Positions 25,981 to 34,207 of a DNA stretch of 34,726 nt are shown here, piece by piece. The notes beneath the pieces are model-generated. The model saw only the letters and a list, made by a program, of their open reading frames with translations. It had not been told where the DNA came from and did not search any database. Where the stretch lies: assembly GCA_018399555.1 (NCBI GenBank), contig JAGYOL010000011.1, positions 1 to 34,726 on the forward strand. Reading direction: 5' to 3'. The stretch is from Kiritimatiellia bacterium. GTDB lineage: Bacteria > Verrucomicrobiota > Kiritimatiellia > RFP12 > UBA1067. How positions within the stretch are numbered: position 1 is the stretch's first letter; each line of letters begins with the position of its first letter. Position numbers and translations under genes: made by a program.

Positions 25981-26727
25981 CTATCGTTTTTCCGGCGGTG
26001 AGCCATTGCGCGCCGCCCACCGGGCCTGGCGAGCGACCCCCATCATGATCGAAACATCATCATCGGTGAAAACGCCGCGTGAAAAAATGCGCTGGATGCC
26101 CTGCATCATATGATCGGCCTTATCCTCTTTCATAAACCCCACCTCAAGCAGCATCGAGCGCCACATATCGGTAAGATGCAGCTTGCGCTCTGAAAGCGCT
26201 GGTTCAGATTTTTCAAGCGGCGGCTGATATTGTCCGGTGGCCGAATAAATTTCGTAAGCACAAATCAGAACAGCCTGAGCCAGATTCAATGATTCGTAAC
26301 CGGGATCCACCGGTATGCGTATCAGATGGGTACAGCAGGCGATTTCCTCATTACTCAATCCTTTATCCTCACGTCCAAAAACCAGGGCCACACTGCTCTG
26401 CTCTGCCAGAGTTAAGAGTTGCGGCGCAATTTCCGCAGGTGTTTTGACATGCTGACGGTAGAGGCCGCCGCGTGCGGTTGTACCGGCAACAAAGGCGCAA
26501 TCAGCCACTGCTTCACGCAGCGTCGCATATTCGCGCCGCTGTTCAAGGATGTCACGCGCATGAACCGCGAACATCTCCGCCTGTTCCCAGTTACCATCCA
26601 GCGCGGGCGCGGCCAGAACCAGATTACGCAATCCCATATTGGCCATAGCGCGGCAAACCTGACCGACATTGCCGCAATAGAGTGTTCCCACCAGAATTAT
26701 TCGTATGTTATCCAGCACATTATTCAT
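25981..26727 (-). CDS. trmJ: tRNA (cytidine/uridine-2'-O)-methyltransferase, TrmJ-like
   Basis: A 248-residue SPOUT methyltransferase. The N-terminal motif IILVGTLYCGNVGQVCRAMANMGLRNLVLA, the central VALVFGREDKGLSNEE and the knot YESLNLAQAVLICAYEIYSA are diagnostic of the TrmJ/TrmH-like group. A helical C-terminal extension of about 70 residues, including a FMKEDKADHMMQGIQRIFSR segment, is typical of TrmJ, which methylates position 32 of several tRNAs. Its ATG overlaps the dinB stop (ATGA), so the two are translationally coupled. Confidence 0.9.
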   Translation of the reverse strand: MNNVLDNIRIILVGTLYCGNVGQVCRAMANMGLRNLVLAAPALDGNWEQAEMFAVHARDILEQRREYATLREAVADCAFVAGTTARGGLYRQHVKTPAEIAPQLLTLAEQSSVALVFGREDKGLSNEEIACCTHLIRIPVDPGYESLNLAQAVLICAYEIYSATGQYQPPLEKSEPALSERKLHLTDMWRSMLLEVGFMKEDKADHMMQGIQRIFSRGVFTDDDVSIMMGVARQARWAARNGSPPEKR

Positions 26728-27941
26728 TGGCTGTCCATCCTTAAAGCGTTGCCCGGTTGTTCCTGGCCCGCGAAGCAGCTGCCCCTCGCAATCGCCCGAT
26801 CACCGAGAGCGGCGCGGATATTGTCAACCGCACGACTGATTCTCTCCCGTTTTCTGATTTCCTCTTTCTGATCATCAAACAGCAGCAGTTGCTGCTGTTC
26901 GTGGCGGTTGTTCAATTCGGCCACCCCCACACCGATCAGTCGGACCGGTGCAACCAGCTTTTCGCGGTTGAAGAGCTCAACAGCCAGTTCGCGGATCGAG
27001 AAGTCATCACATATCTCACTCGGAAAGTGCTGCTGACGGGTAATCGTTTTAAAATCAGACCAACGCAACTTGATACGGCAAAGCTGTGCCGTGTATCCCT
27101 GCGATCGCAAACGGGAGCCCACCTCGTCGCACAGATTCAGCAGCATTGCAAGTAGCCCCGCGCGGTCACTGACATCCCTGTTGAAGGTTGTCTCTTTGGA
27201 TATACTCTTTTCAGCAACGACAGTTTCAATCTCACGAGCATCAATTCCGAACGAGAGGTTGACGAGATGATCGGCAAAGCGCTGCCCGCATAATCCTGCC
27301 AGCTTCCGCCGGTCGCAGCGTTGAATGTCGGCGACTTTGTGCAAACCGGCATTTTCGAGCGTTTTGCGGCTGACCCGTCCCACCCCCCAGAGCTCACCGA
27401 CTTCGAGCCGACCGAGCCAACGGATGATCTCCGCTCTGTCGTCAGGCATTTCAAAACAACCGTCCGGCTTCGCCTTTTCACTCGCAAGTTTGGCCAGAAA
27501 TTTGTTGCCGGCTATCCCCACAGATGCCGACAGTCCAAGCTCATCACGGATAGTGCTGCGAATCGAGCAGGCTATATCCCGGGGAGAACCAAGCAGCCGT
27601 CGCACACCACTGACATCAATAAAGGCTTCATCAATTGAAAGCGGTTCCACGGTGGGTGAATACCTGGAAAAAATTTCAAAGACTTTCTCGGAAGCATACT
27701 GATAGCGGCGCATATCAGGGGAGACAAATACCGCCTGCGGACAACGCTGAAAAGCTTCGCATGACGGCATTGCAGATCTGACACCGAAAATGCGTGCCTC
27801 ATAAGAGCAGGTAGCCACCACACCGCGACGATCCGGCGGCGCACCCACTATCACAGGACGTCCCCGCAGAGAGGGGTTGTCACGCTGCTCGACGGCGGCG
27901 TAGAATGCATCCATATCAATATGTAAAACCACTTTTTTCAT
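26724..27941 (-). CDS. dinB: DNA polymerase IV (Y-family)
   Basis: 405 residues from ATG 27941; the ORF track's longer start at 28010 reads back through the upstream terminator and is rejected. The protein begins MKKVVLHIDMDAFYAAVEQRD, the universal Y-family start. Catalytic acids are in DMDAF and in PLSIDEAFIDV; helix-hairpin-helix and little-finger regions follow. A QLLLF motif near residue 373 matches the beta-clamp binding consensus. Pol IV performs error-prone translesion synthesis. Its end is coupled to trmJ. No LexA-type box was recognised in the 120 nt upstream. Confidence 0.95.
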   Translation of the reverse strand: MKKVVLHIDMDAFYAAVEQRDNPSLRGRPVIVGAPPDRRGVVATCSYEARIFGVRSAMPSCEAFQRCPQAVFVSPDMRRYQYASEKVFEIFSRYSPTVEPLSIDEAFIDVSGVRRLLGSPRDIACSIRSTIRDELGLSASVGIAGNKFLAKLASEKAKPDGCFEMPDDRAEIIRWLGRLEVGELWGVGRVSRKTLENAGLHKVADIQRCDRRKLAGLCGQRFADHLVNLSFGIDAREIETVVAEKSISKETTFNRDVSDRAGLLAMLLNLCDEVGSRLRSQGYTAQLCRIKLRWSDFKTITRQQHFPSEICDDFSIRELAVELFNREKLVAPVRLIGVGVAELNNRHEQQQLLLFDDQKEEIRKRERISRAVDNIRAALGDRAIARGSCFAGQEQPGNALRMDSQ

Positions 27942-27976
27942 AATTAAAAACACCGCTCTTTGAAACAGAGCGGTGT
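27941..27976 (-). terminator. Intrinsic terminator after infC
   Basis: On the minus strand a perfect 10-bp stem ACACCGCTCT/AGAGCGGTGT with a 7-nt loop is followed directly by TTTTTAATTA. It lies about 86 nt past the infC stop and ends at the dinB start codon, so it closes the thrS-infC transcript and leaves dinB with a separate, unidentified promoter, or with expression by read-through. Confidence 0.9.
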
Positions 27977-28062
27977 CATAATCAAACAGGTCGGAGCAGG
28001 TGATTTTCAATCCGGCTGATCACTCGTCTCCCAGTTGGAACCGGTCTACAATCGCTCTTACC

Positions 28063-28680
28063 TTAAGAGGAACGAGCACCTTCAGAGTTGTTGGCGGCAC
28101 TTGATTTAACTGATGGTTTGACATCAGAAGCTGGTTCTTTTTTCACTCCGCCCTTTTTAGTGATCTTGATCTGCGGGCGGGGCGCAAGCAGACATCCCAG
28201 AAGCCGCCCCATTATCCGGGGAGGCTGCTCTACGACCGCCTCTTCATGCAACTCCGCGATAACAGACTTCACCACCTCCATACCGAGCTCCTTGTGAGCA
28301 TTCTCACGTCCGCGGTACTGCAATGTAACCTTAACTTTATGTCCCGCATCAAGGAAGGTGCGAATTTTTTTCAATTTCGTATTAAAATCATTCGCCTCCA
28401 CGCCGGCGTGAAATTTGATCTCCTTGACGGTGACAGTCTTCTGGTTCTTACGTGCCATCTTACGTTTGATGCTCTCATCGTAACGAAACTTTCCGTAGTC
28501 CATAACTTTACAAACCGGCGGATCAGCGTTAGGCGACACTTCAACCAGATCAAGTCCCCGATTCTGAGCGTGGCGCAAAGCGTCTTTAGTAGACACCACA
28601 CCCACCATGTTACCGTTTTCATCGATAACCCTTATTTTGGGGACTCTGATTTTAAAGTTTACACGTGTGAATGATGCGAT
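28063..28680 (-). CDS. infC: Translation initiation factor IF-3, starting at ATC
   Basis: 205 residues if started at ATC 28680. The ORF track's ATG 28608 would drop the first 24 residues, which include the conserved VPKIRVIDENGNMVGV. A GGAGGT Shine-Dalgarno site at 28691-28686 sits about 6 nt before ATC 28680, and no ATG, GTG or TTG exists in frame between them; one GTA and no normal start is seen. IF-3 genes are known for rare start codons (ATT in E. coli), used for autoregulation because IF-3 itself discriminates against them. The body has EVSPNADPPVCKVMDYGKFRY and VKEIKFHAGVEANDF. The C-terminus carries a Ser/Lys-rich tail of about 35 residues beyond the family norm. rpmI and rplT do not follow. 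Confidence 0.95.
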   Translation of the reverse strand: MASFTRVNFKIRVPKIRVIDENGNMVGVVSTKDALRHAQNRGLDLVEVSPNADPPVCKVMDYGKFRYDESIKRKMARKNQKTVTVKEIKFHAGVEANDFNTKLKKIRTFLDAGHKVKVTLQYRGRENAHKELGMEVVKSVIAELHEEAVVEQPPRIMGRLLGCLLAPRPQIKITKKGGVKKEPASDVKPSVKSSAANNSEGARSS

Positions 28681-28775
28681 AAAACACCTCCAATGTTAAC
28701 CGCCGTAGCGATTTAATTTTCTCTCAACAGCTCCAAACACCCGTTCAGAGCAAAAAAACATCTCCACCGAATCGC

Positions 28776-30509
28776 TCAGGCTTTGACCGCAGCCGCGAGA
28801 CGTTCGATAAAACTCTGCGCACTCATAGTGCCTTCATCGCCCAGCTCGCGACTGCGCACGGAAACAACACCAGCCTGTGCGTCACGAGGGCCTACCACAA
28901 GCATAAAAGGGATCTTGCTGAGCTGCGCCTTGCGTATCTTGGCACCGAGTTTCTCATTGTCGGAGTCGATCTTAACACGCACATCGGCCAGCCGTAAAGT
29001 TTTTTCGACATTCCGTGCATAATCAAGAGCTTTCTCCGAAACAGGCAGAATGCGTACCTGCTCCGGAGCCAGCCAGGGTGGGAACGCACCGGCATAATGT
29101 TCTATCAGGATGCCGAAGAAACGTTCCAGACTGCCCAGCAGAGCGCGATGCACCATGTAAGGCTGATGCTCTCGGCCATCCTCGCCGATATAGGTAAGAT
29201 GAAAACGTTCCGGCAGATTGAAATCAAACTGAACCGTACCAAGCTGCCAGGGGCGGCCAAGGGCGTCTTTGATCTTCAAATCAATTTTAGGTCCGTAAAA
29301 AGCACCGCCACCCTCATCCACCTCGTAATTGATCTTTTCGGCCTGCAAAGCATTCTCCAGTGAATGAATGGCCTGATCCCAGCGCTCGGGCAATCCGACG
29401 GCCTTCTCCGGACGGGTGGATAGATAGGCAGTGACATCATCGAAGCCAAAACGACTCAGAATCCGCAACGCAAAATTGACTGTAAAGCGGATCTCATCAA
29501 CAATCTGATCGGGTGTGCAGAAGATATGGGCGTCATCCTGTGTAAAACCGCGCACCCGCAACAGACCGTGACGCACCCCCTCCTTCTCATAGCGGTAAAC
29601 CGTTCCTAATTCCGCCCAGCGCAGCGGCAGATCACGATATGAATAGCGGCGCGCCTTATAAATCTGAATATGGAAGGGACAGTTCATCGGACGCACATAA
29701 TACTCATCCACATGTCCGTGGCTGCCCTCTCCCTCGGCAACCTTCATCGGAGGGAACATGCCATCCTTATAGAACCCCAGATGGCCGGAGGTCTCCCAGA
29801 GCTGCGACTTACCGACATGCGGCGTGAAAATCATCTCATATCCAGCCCGGAAGTGCTCTCTGCGCCAGAAATCTTCGATCAGCACGCGGACACGGGCCCC
29901 CTTGGGATGCCAGTGTACAAGCCCCGGTCCTACATCATCGCTGATGCTGTAGAGCTCCAGTTCCCTGCCAAGCTTGCGGTGATCCCGCTGTTTGGCCTCC
30001 TCGATCCTCTGCAACTGCAGATCAAGTGCTTCACGCGAAACATCAGCCACTCCATAAAGACGCTGAAGCATCTGATTGTTCTCATCACCCCGATAGTAAG
30101 AGCCGGCCACCGACATCAGTTTTACAGCACCAATATCCGAGCTCTTCGCAACATGCGGTCCGCGACACAAATCCGCAAACTCCCCACAACGATAAACCGA
30201 AACCGTCTCACCCTGCGGAATGTCGGCGAGACGCTCCAATTTGTAGGGTTGATCCCTGAAAAAATCAGCCGCCTTCTCACGCGACAGTTCGAGCCGCTCA
30301 AAAGGCAGATCAGCTTCGATCAGACGCGTTATCTCGTTTTCAATACTTTCAAAGTCTTCCGGCGTCAGACGATGCTCCATATCAAAATCATAATAAAAAC
30401 CCTCTTCGGTCGAAGGCCCTATATCGAGCTTGACCTTTTCAAACAGGTTGCAGACCGCCGCCGCCATTATATGCGCCGCACTGTGACGCATAGTTTCAAT
30501 TGATTGCAC
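28776..30509 (-). CDS. thrS: Threonyl-tRNA synthetase lacking the N-terminal TGS domain
   Basis: 577 residues from GTG 30509 (about 640 is usual). GGAGGTGA lies 6 nt upstream, and an in-frame TGA at 30518-30516 rules out a longer start. The chain begins at the HSAAHIMAAAV editing domain; the editing-site Cys/His are in YRCGEFADLCRGPHV. The class II catalytic core has zinc ligands in RPMNCPFH, DDAHIF and MVHRALLGS, followed by the anticodon-binding domain (VRILPVSEKALDYA). The N-terminal TGS domain is absent. infC follows 95 nt downstream on the same strand, a conserved order in many bacteria. Confidence 0.96.
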   Translation of the reverse strand: MQSIETMRHSAAHIMAAAVCNLFEKVKLDIGPSTEEGFYYDFDMEHRLTPEDFESIENEITRLIEADLPFERLELSREKAADFFRDQPYKLERLADIPQGETVSVYRCGEFADLCRGPHVAKSSDIGAVKLMSVAGSYYRGDENNQMLQRLYGVADVSREALDLQLQRIEEAKQRDHRKLGRELELYSISDDVGPGLVHWHPKGARVRVLIEDFWRREHFRAGYEMIFTPHVGKSQLWETSGHLGFYKDGMFPPMKVAEGEGSHGHVDEYYVRPMNCPFHIQIYKARRYSYRDLPLRWAELGTVYRYEKEGVRHGLLRVRGFTQDDAHIFCTPDQIVDEIRFTVNFALRILSRFGFDDVTAYLSTRPEKAVGLPERWDQAIHSLENALQAEKINYEVDEGGGAFYGPKIDLKIKDALGRPWQLGTVQFDFNLPERFHLTYIGEDGREHQPYMVHRALLGSLERFFGILIEHYAGAFPPWLAPEQVRILPVSEKALDYARNVEKTLRLADVRVKIDSDNEKLGAKIRKAQLSKIPFMLVVGPRDAQAGVVSVRSRELGDEGTMSAQSFIERLAAAVKA

Positions 30510-30577
30510 TAATGTTCACCTCCGGGTCGAGGAGCGCACAAATGCCCGTCGACGCCATTTGCTTTTTCATTGGCAGT

Positions 30578-30607
30578 AAGATACATGTTAAGGGCCTGTT
30601 TTGTCAA
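30578..30607 (-). promoter_or_regulatory. Sigma-70-type promoter of thrS-infC
   Basis: On the minus strand a perfect -35 TTGACA (30607-30602) and TATCTT (30583-30578) are separated by 18 nt, about 70 nt before the thrS GTG. Downstream, CTCC and GGAG (about 30534-30519) can pair and would cover the thrS Shine-Dalgarno sequence, a possible translational control hairpin. Confidence 0.65.
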
Positions 30608-30614
30608 GGGTTGA

Positions 30615-31427
30615 TCAATCCAGGACGAATTCGATGGTCAGGGTCTCATACTGCCGGAGAAACTCGGAAGAGAGACCACGGATCTGACGCACTGAGGCGG
30701 CGGCCTTCAACACGCTCTGGTCGAAGTATCTGCTGCCCGAGGATTGCTGTATCCGGTAACTTACAAGCCGTCCGGCGCTGTCAAGCCGGATTGTGAGCTG
30801 TACCGGCCTTGATCCGGCTTCGGCACTTCCGGGTTGAACCCAGGCTTCATACATAGCGCGACGTACCAGTGAAATGCAGCGCCCGACTTCGCTGTCGGGC
30901 AATGTGTTTCTGGCACCGGGCCGGGCACCGGCCTGCAGAGCTTTACGAATTTCGGTACTGGAAAGCGGTTTATCCTGCACCGCAGGCACAGTCGCTCTTT
31001 TGAGCTTTGTGAAATCCTCTTTGGGTCGGTTGACAACGCGTTTTCCCTTTTTAAATGGTTTCGGAGCTGTGCGCTCGACCTTTTTCGGTTTAACATCCGG
31101 TTTAGGTTCGGGTTTTTTTTCGGATTTCGGTTTCGGCTTTTTACGCGGTGGGTCTTTTTTCACCACAACCGCATCCCGGATGGGCGGCAGGTTCTCAGGC
31201 ATCACCGGGTCGGGCTCCGATACATCCTGTGCCGGTTGAGTTTCCTGGCTGACCGTCTGCTCCGACACCGTTTCCGGCAGTACCACCGTAAACTCCACTG
31301 GCGGAGGAATATCTTTCTTGAAAAACCGATGACGCAGGGCAAATCCGGCCAATACCAGCAGCAGCACTGCGTGAAGTATCAGCGACCACCTCAGTGAAAA
31401 CCGATTAACTGGAGAGTCTTTCATCAT
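30615..31427 (-). CDS. tonB: TonB/TolA-family energy transducer
   Basis: 270 residues with one membrane helix at about residues 14-30 (SLILHAVLLLVLAGFAL), a long Pro/Lys/Glu-rich periplasmic spacer (residues about 90-135, KPKPKSEKKPEPKPD) and a C-terminal TonB-type domain (residues about 185-270, VQLTIRLDSAGRLVSYRI and FDQSVLKAAASVR). TonB links the ExbB-ExbD proton channel to outer-membrane transporters. The related TolA protein has the same layout, and no tolB or pal gene is adjacent to decide. It follows exbD by 54 nt in an exbB-exbD-tonB order and ends just before the thrS promoter. Confidence 0.85.
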   Translation of the reverse strand: MMKDSPVNRFSLRWSLILHAVLLLVLAGFALRHRFFKKDIPPPVEFTVVLPETVSEQTVSQETQPAQDVSEPDPVMPENLPPIRDAVVVKKDPPRKKPKPKSEKKPEPKPDVKPKKVERTAPKPFKKGKRVVNRPKEDFTKLKRATVPAVQDKPLSSTEIRKALQAGARPGARNTLPDSEVGRCISLVRRAMYEAWVQPGSAEAGSRPVQLTIRLDSAGRLVSYRIQQSSGSRYFDQSVLKAAASVRQIRGLSSEFLRQYETLTIEFVLD

Positions 31428-31481
31428 GAACGTAACATTTCATTCTGCCGCCTGGCTTGGCTGTTCAAATCTGCGCTGCAA

Positions 31482-31889
31482 TCAATCCGCCAGCGTCACA
31501 AGCGCCATACGGGTGATCTTGTGTTTGTAGAGAATTTTCATAATGCTGATGATCTGACCATATTCAAGCCGCTCATCACCGCGCACCAAAACCGCCAGAT
31601 CCGGATTATCCACCGCCATGCCGCCCAGAGTGCGATCGAGATCCTCGATATTCACCGGTTTATTGTTGAAGTAGATGTTGCCGGTGGCGTCAATCGTCAC
31701 CACATTGGACTCCTTTTTCGGCAGAACATCGGTGCGTCCCTGAGGCAGTTTAACTGATATGCCCTGCTCCATCGCCGGCATCGTTATGATAAAGGTGATA
31801 AGCAGCAGAAAGGTCAGATCAATCAGCGGGGTCATATTGATCTCATTGATCTGCCGCGCTGAACGTTTACGGTTTCGTCGCAGTGCCAT
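31482..31889 (-). CDS. exbD: Biopolymer transport protein ExbD/TolR
   Basis: 135 residues. The basic N-terminus is followed by INEINMTPLIDLTFLLLITFII, a single membrane helix containing the conserved Asp (D24) required for proton coupling, then a periplasmic domain (TIDATGNIYFNNKPV, VLVRGDERLEYGQIISIM). The start overlaps the exbB stop (TGATG), so the two are translationally coupled. ExbD and TolR are hard to separate by sequence. Confidence 0.92.
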   Translation of the reverse strand: MALRRNRKRSARQINEINMTPLIDLTFLLLITFIITMPAMEQGISVKLPQGRTDVLPKKESNVVTIDATGNIYFNNKPVNIEDLDRTLGGMAVDNPDLAVLVRGDERLEYGQIISIMKILYKHKITRMALVTLAD

Positions 31890-32632
31890 CAGATATCCCT
31901 CCCCTGAAATTCACAGGCGATACGTCCCATCAACTCATCCGTAAAACCCTCCATGTCATTGGAGAGTTGACGTACCCTGCCCGCAAGGCTGTTATAGAAG
32001 ATAGCGCAGGGAATCGCAACCATCAATCCCACCACAGTGGTCATTAACGCCGAAGAGATGGCCGGAGCGATCTCTGACAGCAGCACTGTTCCCTTGTCAC
32101 CCATCGTTCCGAAGGCATCCATCACGCCCCAGACTGTTCCCAGCAGCCCCAGCATAGGCGAGGCAGTCACAATCGTAGCCAACAGTCCCATGCCATATTC
32201 AACCCGAATCTCCTGCTCGTGCAGTGTGTGTTCACACGTACTGCGAATCAACTCGATTTCACGGGCAGATAGCGCAGCACTCTCCGTATTTTGACGAACC
32301 CCGATTGAACGACGTGAATCAGGATCAAGCAGTTTGACCATACGCTCGCAGGTGCGTTCATAGATCAATCCCATACTGCTTTTTGCACTTTTCTTAGAGC
32401 GCAAATAATAGTCCAGAACGTCGCGTCCAAGCAGAAACTCGCGTATAAAGCGCCGGCTGTTGCGGGCAATGCCGCTCAGCTCTTTCGACTTGCCGATGAT
32501 CACCGCCGCCGCCACAATTGAACTTCCGAGCTGTATAAAAACAATTGTCTTGCCGACCAGACTGGATTCAAAAAAACCACCCAGCAGCGAAGCAACTGGG
32601 AAAACCGGAAACTGCAGGAAAAATTCAAACAT
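31889..32632 (-). CDS. exbB: MotA/TolQ/ExbB proton channel family protein
   Basis: 247 residues with three membrane helices: an N-terminal one (VFIQLGSSIVAAAVII) and a pair in the C-terminal half (GLLATIVTASPMLGLLGTVWGVMDAF and ALMTTVVGLMVAIPCAIFYNSL), the last two being the signature of the ExbB/TolQ family. It forms the pentameric channel around ExbD and powers TonB or TolA. GGAG lies a few bases upstream of ATG 32632. The gene is about 80 nt downstream of rnpB on the same strand. Confidence 0.92.
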   Translation of the reverse strand: MFEFFLQFPVFPVASLLGGFFESSLVGKTIVFIQLGSSIVAAAVIIGKSKELSGIARNSRRFIREFLLGRDVLDYYLRSKKSAKSSMGLIYERTCERMVKLLDPDSRRSIGVRQNTESAALSAREIELIRSTCEHTLHEQEIRVEYGMGLLATIVTASPMLGLLGTVWGVMDAFGTMGDKGTVLLSEIAPAISSALMTTVVGLMVAIPCAIFYNSLAGRVRQLSNDMEGFTDELMGRIACEFQGRDI

Positions 32633-32712
32633 TTGAAACTCCGTTTATGAAACTGTGATAAGATGTCGAAATATCGGCGAAAAACTGAAACAATACATGC
32701 AGCCCTGAACAG

Positions 32713-33103
32713 AGCGACGGCGGTCTGCGGCAAATAAGCCGGATTCTGTTCACCGTGCCAGGCACGGCTCCGATCATTCATCTGAGCGATCTACCCGGAA
32801 CCCTTTTCAGACGGGCTGAAACGATACGAGCAGCATCTCGGATTCCCTATTTGATCTTGCTCCGGAGAGGGTTTGCCCTGCGACCGGGCTCTCACACCGG
32901 CCCGGTGGTCTCTTACACCACCTTTTCACCCTTACCACAAACAGATGTCTGCGGCGGTTTGTTTTCTGCGGCACTTTCCGTCGACACCGATATGGCAGTG
33001 CCTCTCCAGCTTTGACAACTGGATCTCCCGCTCTGCGGAGTCCGGACTTTCCTCTTACCATCACGAAATGGAAGCGATCGGTTACCAACAGACCACCGCC
33101 GCT
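32713..33103 (-). ncRNA. rnpB: RNase P RNA, bacterial type A
   Basis: The minus strand carries the universal blocks GAGGAAAGTCCGGA near the 5' end, GGTAAGGGTGAAAAGGTG and GTAAGAGACCACC in the middle, GCAAACCC with AAGATCAAATAGGG later, and ACAGAATCCGGCTTATT at the 3' end. The ends are set by helix P1: 33102-33089 pairs with 32727-32714 over 14 bp with two G-U pairs. Length is about 391 nt. It is the catalytic RNA that removes tRNA 5' leaders. Termini are accurate to a few bases. A 5-bp hairpin (AACGG/CCGTT) stands between it and the upstream zinc-ribbon gene. Confidence 0.97.
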
Positions 33104-33135
33104 TTGTTCAGAACCTTGTTAACGGCAAAAACCGT

Positions 33136-33834
33136 TTAATCCATATAAAGAATGCGCCCGCACATTGTGCAGACCACCACACCCTGATCCCGTCTGACCA
33201 TCTGCGCAACAGAGGGCGGCTGCACCAGATTGCACCCCGAGCAGACTGTACCGTCGACCAACTCGACAACCACCGGCCAGCGCTTGGCCCGCAGACGTTC
33301 GTAGTACAACATCTTGCGGGAATCGACCGACTTGGCAACTTCCGCCCGCTCCTTGCGCGTCTCTTCAAGAACCTGCTCAACCTCAACCAGACGCTGATCA
33401 AGCTCGGTGATAAACTCATCCACCACCGCCTGCTCTCGGTGCAGCCGTCCCTCGATCTCGGCTGACTTAGCCTTGGCAGGAATCAGATCATCCATGGCGG
33501 CCAGCTCCCGGGCGTCAAAATTCGCGATATCCTCTTCGATCTTTTTGATCTCGCGGTTATACATTTGAAACTCTTTATTGGTTTTCAAAACCGCCTGATT
33601 TTTTTTCAGATCGTTTATCTTCTCCCTACAACTCTGCGATTCAAGTTCAGCCGCGTCGATTCTGGACTGAACAGCCGTGACCTGATTGTGAGCGATTTCA
33701 AGCTCTTTTTTCAAGCTGTTCAACCGCGCACCCTCTTGTTTTTTACGTTCGGGAATATCAAGAATCTCCTGTTCCAGCTCCCGTATACGCCCATCAACTT
33801 CCTGTAAATCCCGCAATGGCTGTATAAAGCTCAC
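33136..33834 (-). CDS. Zinc-ribbon coiled-coil protein (CT398 family)
   Basis: 232 residues from GTG 33834. The ORF track's ATG 33888 overlaps the -10 box of a strong promoter, so it cannot be the start of that transcript; AAGGA lies 9 nt before GTG 33834, and family members begin in this region. The protein is mainly a long antiparallel coiled coil (LQEVDGRIRELEQEILDIPERK through VLEETRKERAEVAK) ending in a C4 zinc ribbon (CSGC, then CTMC). The family includes chlamydial CT398 and proteins of unclear function, often linked to membrane trafficking or flagellar/secretion regulators. It lies 33 nt upstream of rnpB, a neighbourhood also known in other bacteria. Confidence 0.88.
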   Translation of the reverse strand: MSFIQPLRDLQEVDGRIRELEQEILDIPERKKQEGARLNSLKKELEIAHNQVTAVQSRIDAAELESQSCREKINDLKKNQAVLKTNKEFQMYNREIKKIEEDIANFDARELAAMDDLIPAKAKSAEIEGRLHREQAVVDEFITELDQRLVEVEQVLEETRKERAEVAKSVDSRKMLYYERLRAKRWPVVVELVDGTVCSGCNLVQPPSVAQMVRRDQGVVVCTMCGRILYMD

Positions 33835-33886
33835 AAATGCACATCCTTCCGGTCTGATATGTAAAGAGATCAAAAAATTGTCTTGC

Positions 33887-33915
33887 ATAATATCCTATCT
33901 TATTCTGAGTGTCAA
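33887..33915 (-). promoter_or_regulatory. Strong sigma-70 promoter upstream of the zinc-ribbon gene
   Basis: On the minus strand TTGACA (33915-33910) and TATTAT (33892-33887) are exactly 17 nt apart, close to an ideal promoter. The ORF track's ATG (33888-33886) overlaps the end of the -10 box, so transcription would start inside the long ORF. The same transcript may continue into rnpB. Confidence 0.75.
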
Positions 33916-34207
33916 CACACATAGCATGATATGTTGGAATCCGGCTATCAGCCCGGACACAAGAAAAATATGCACGTTAGTCGCTACACCCGATCCGGGG
34001 CTGCGCCTGGATCAAACGGCTCCGCTTCGCGGCATTTTGCCCTACGAGCAGGGTCTACTTGTAGGACCTATTCGCAACTGCCTGCAGAAGCCGACAAATT
34101 TAAACTTTGTTTTTACTTCACAACGAAATGTGAAAGCGGTAACATGTACGTCAATTGTAAATCCGCGGTTTTTGATATTTGTGCATTCATAAACAAGGAG
34201 AAATATT
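33889..34207. other. Intergenic region before the Gfo/Idh/MocA gene, with an operator-like dyad
   Basis: No convincing gene lies in this 319-nt stretch; the small ORFs here lack ribosome binding sites and known motifs. It holds the minus-strand promoter described above. A GGTCTAC/GTAGGACC hairpin lies near 34048-34066. The dyad ATGTGAAAGCGGTAACAT at 34128-34145 has 4-bp outer arms and resembles LacI-family or cre-type operators (one mismatch to the cre consensus). It is about 60 nt upstream of the sugar-type oxidoreductase start. Confidence 0.35.

Noticed and set aside
27942-28010. Upstream extension of dinB in the ORF track
   Set aside because: Reads through the terminator stem; all Y-family polymerases start near the HIDMDAF motif, matching ATG 27941.
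29670-30503. 277-residue plus-strand ORF over thrS
   Set aside because: Antisense to thrS, which has all catalytic and zinc-binding motifs.
33878-34192. 104-residue plus-strand ORF in the intergenic region
   Set aside because: Starts within the divergent promoter, lacks a ribosome binding site and has no recognisable motif.
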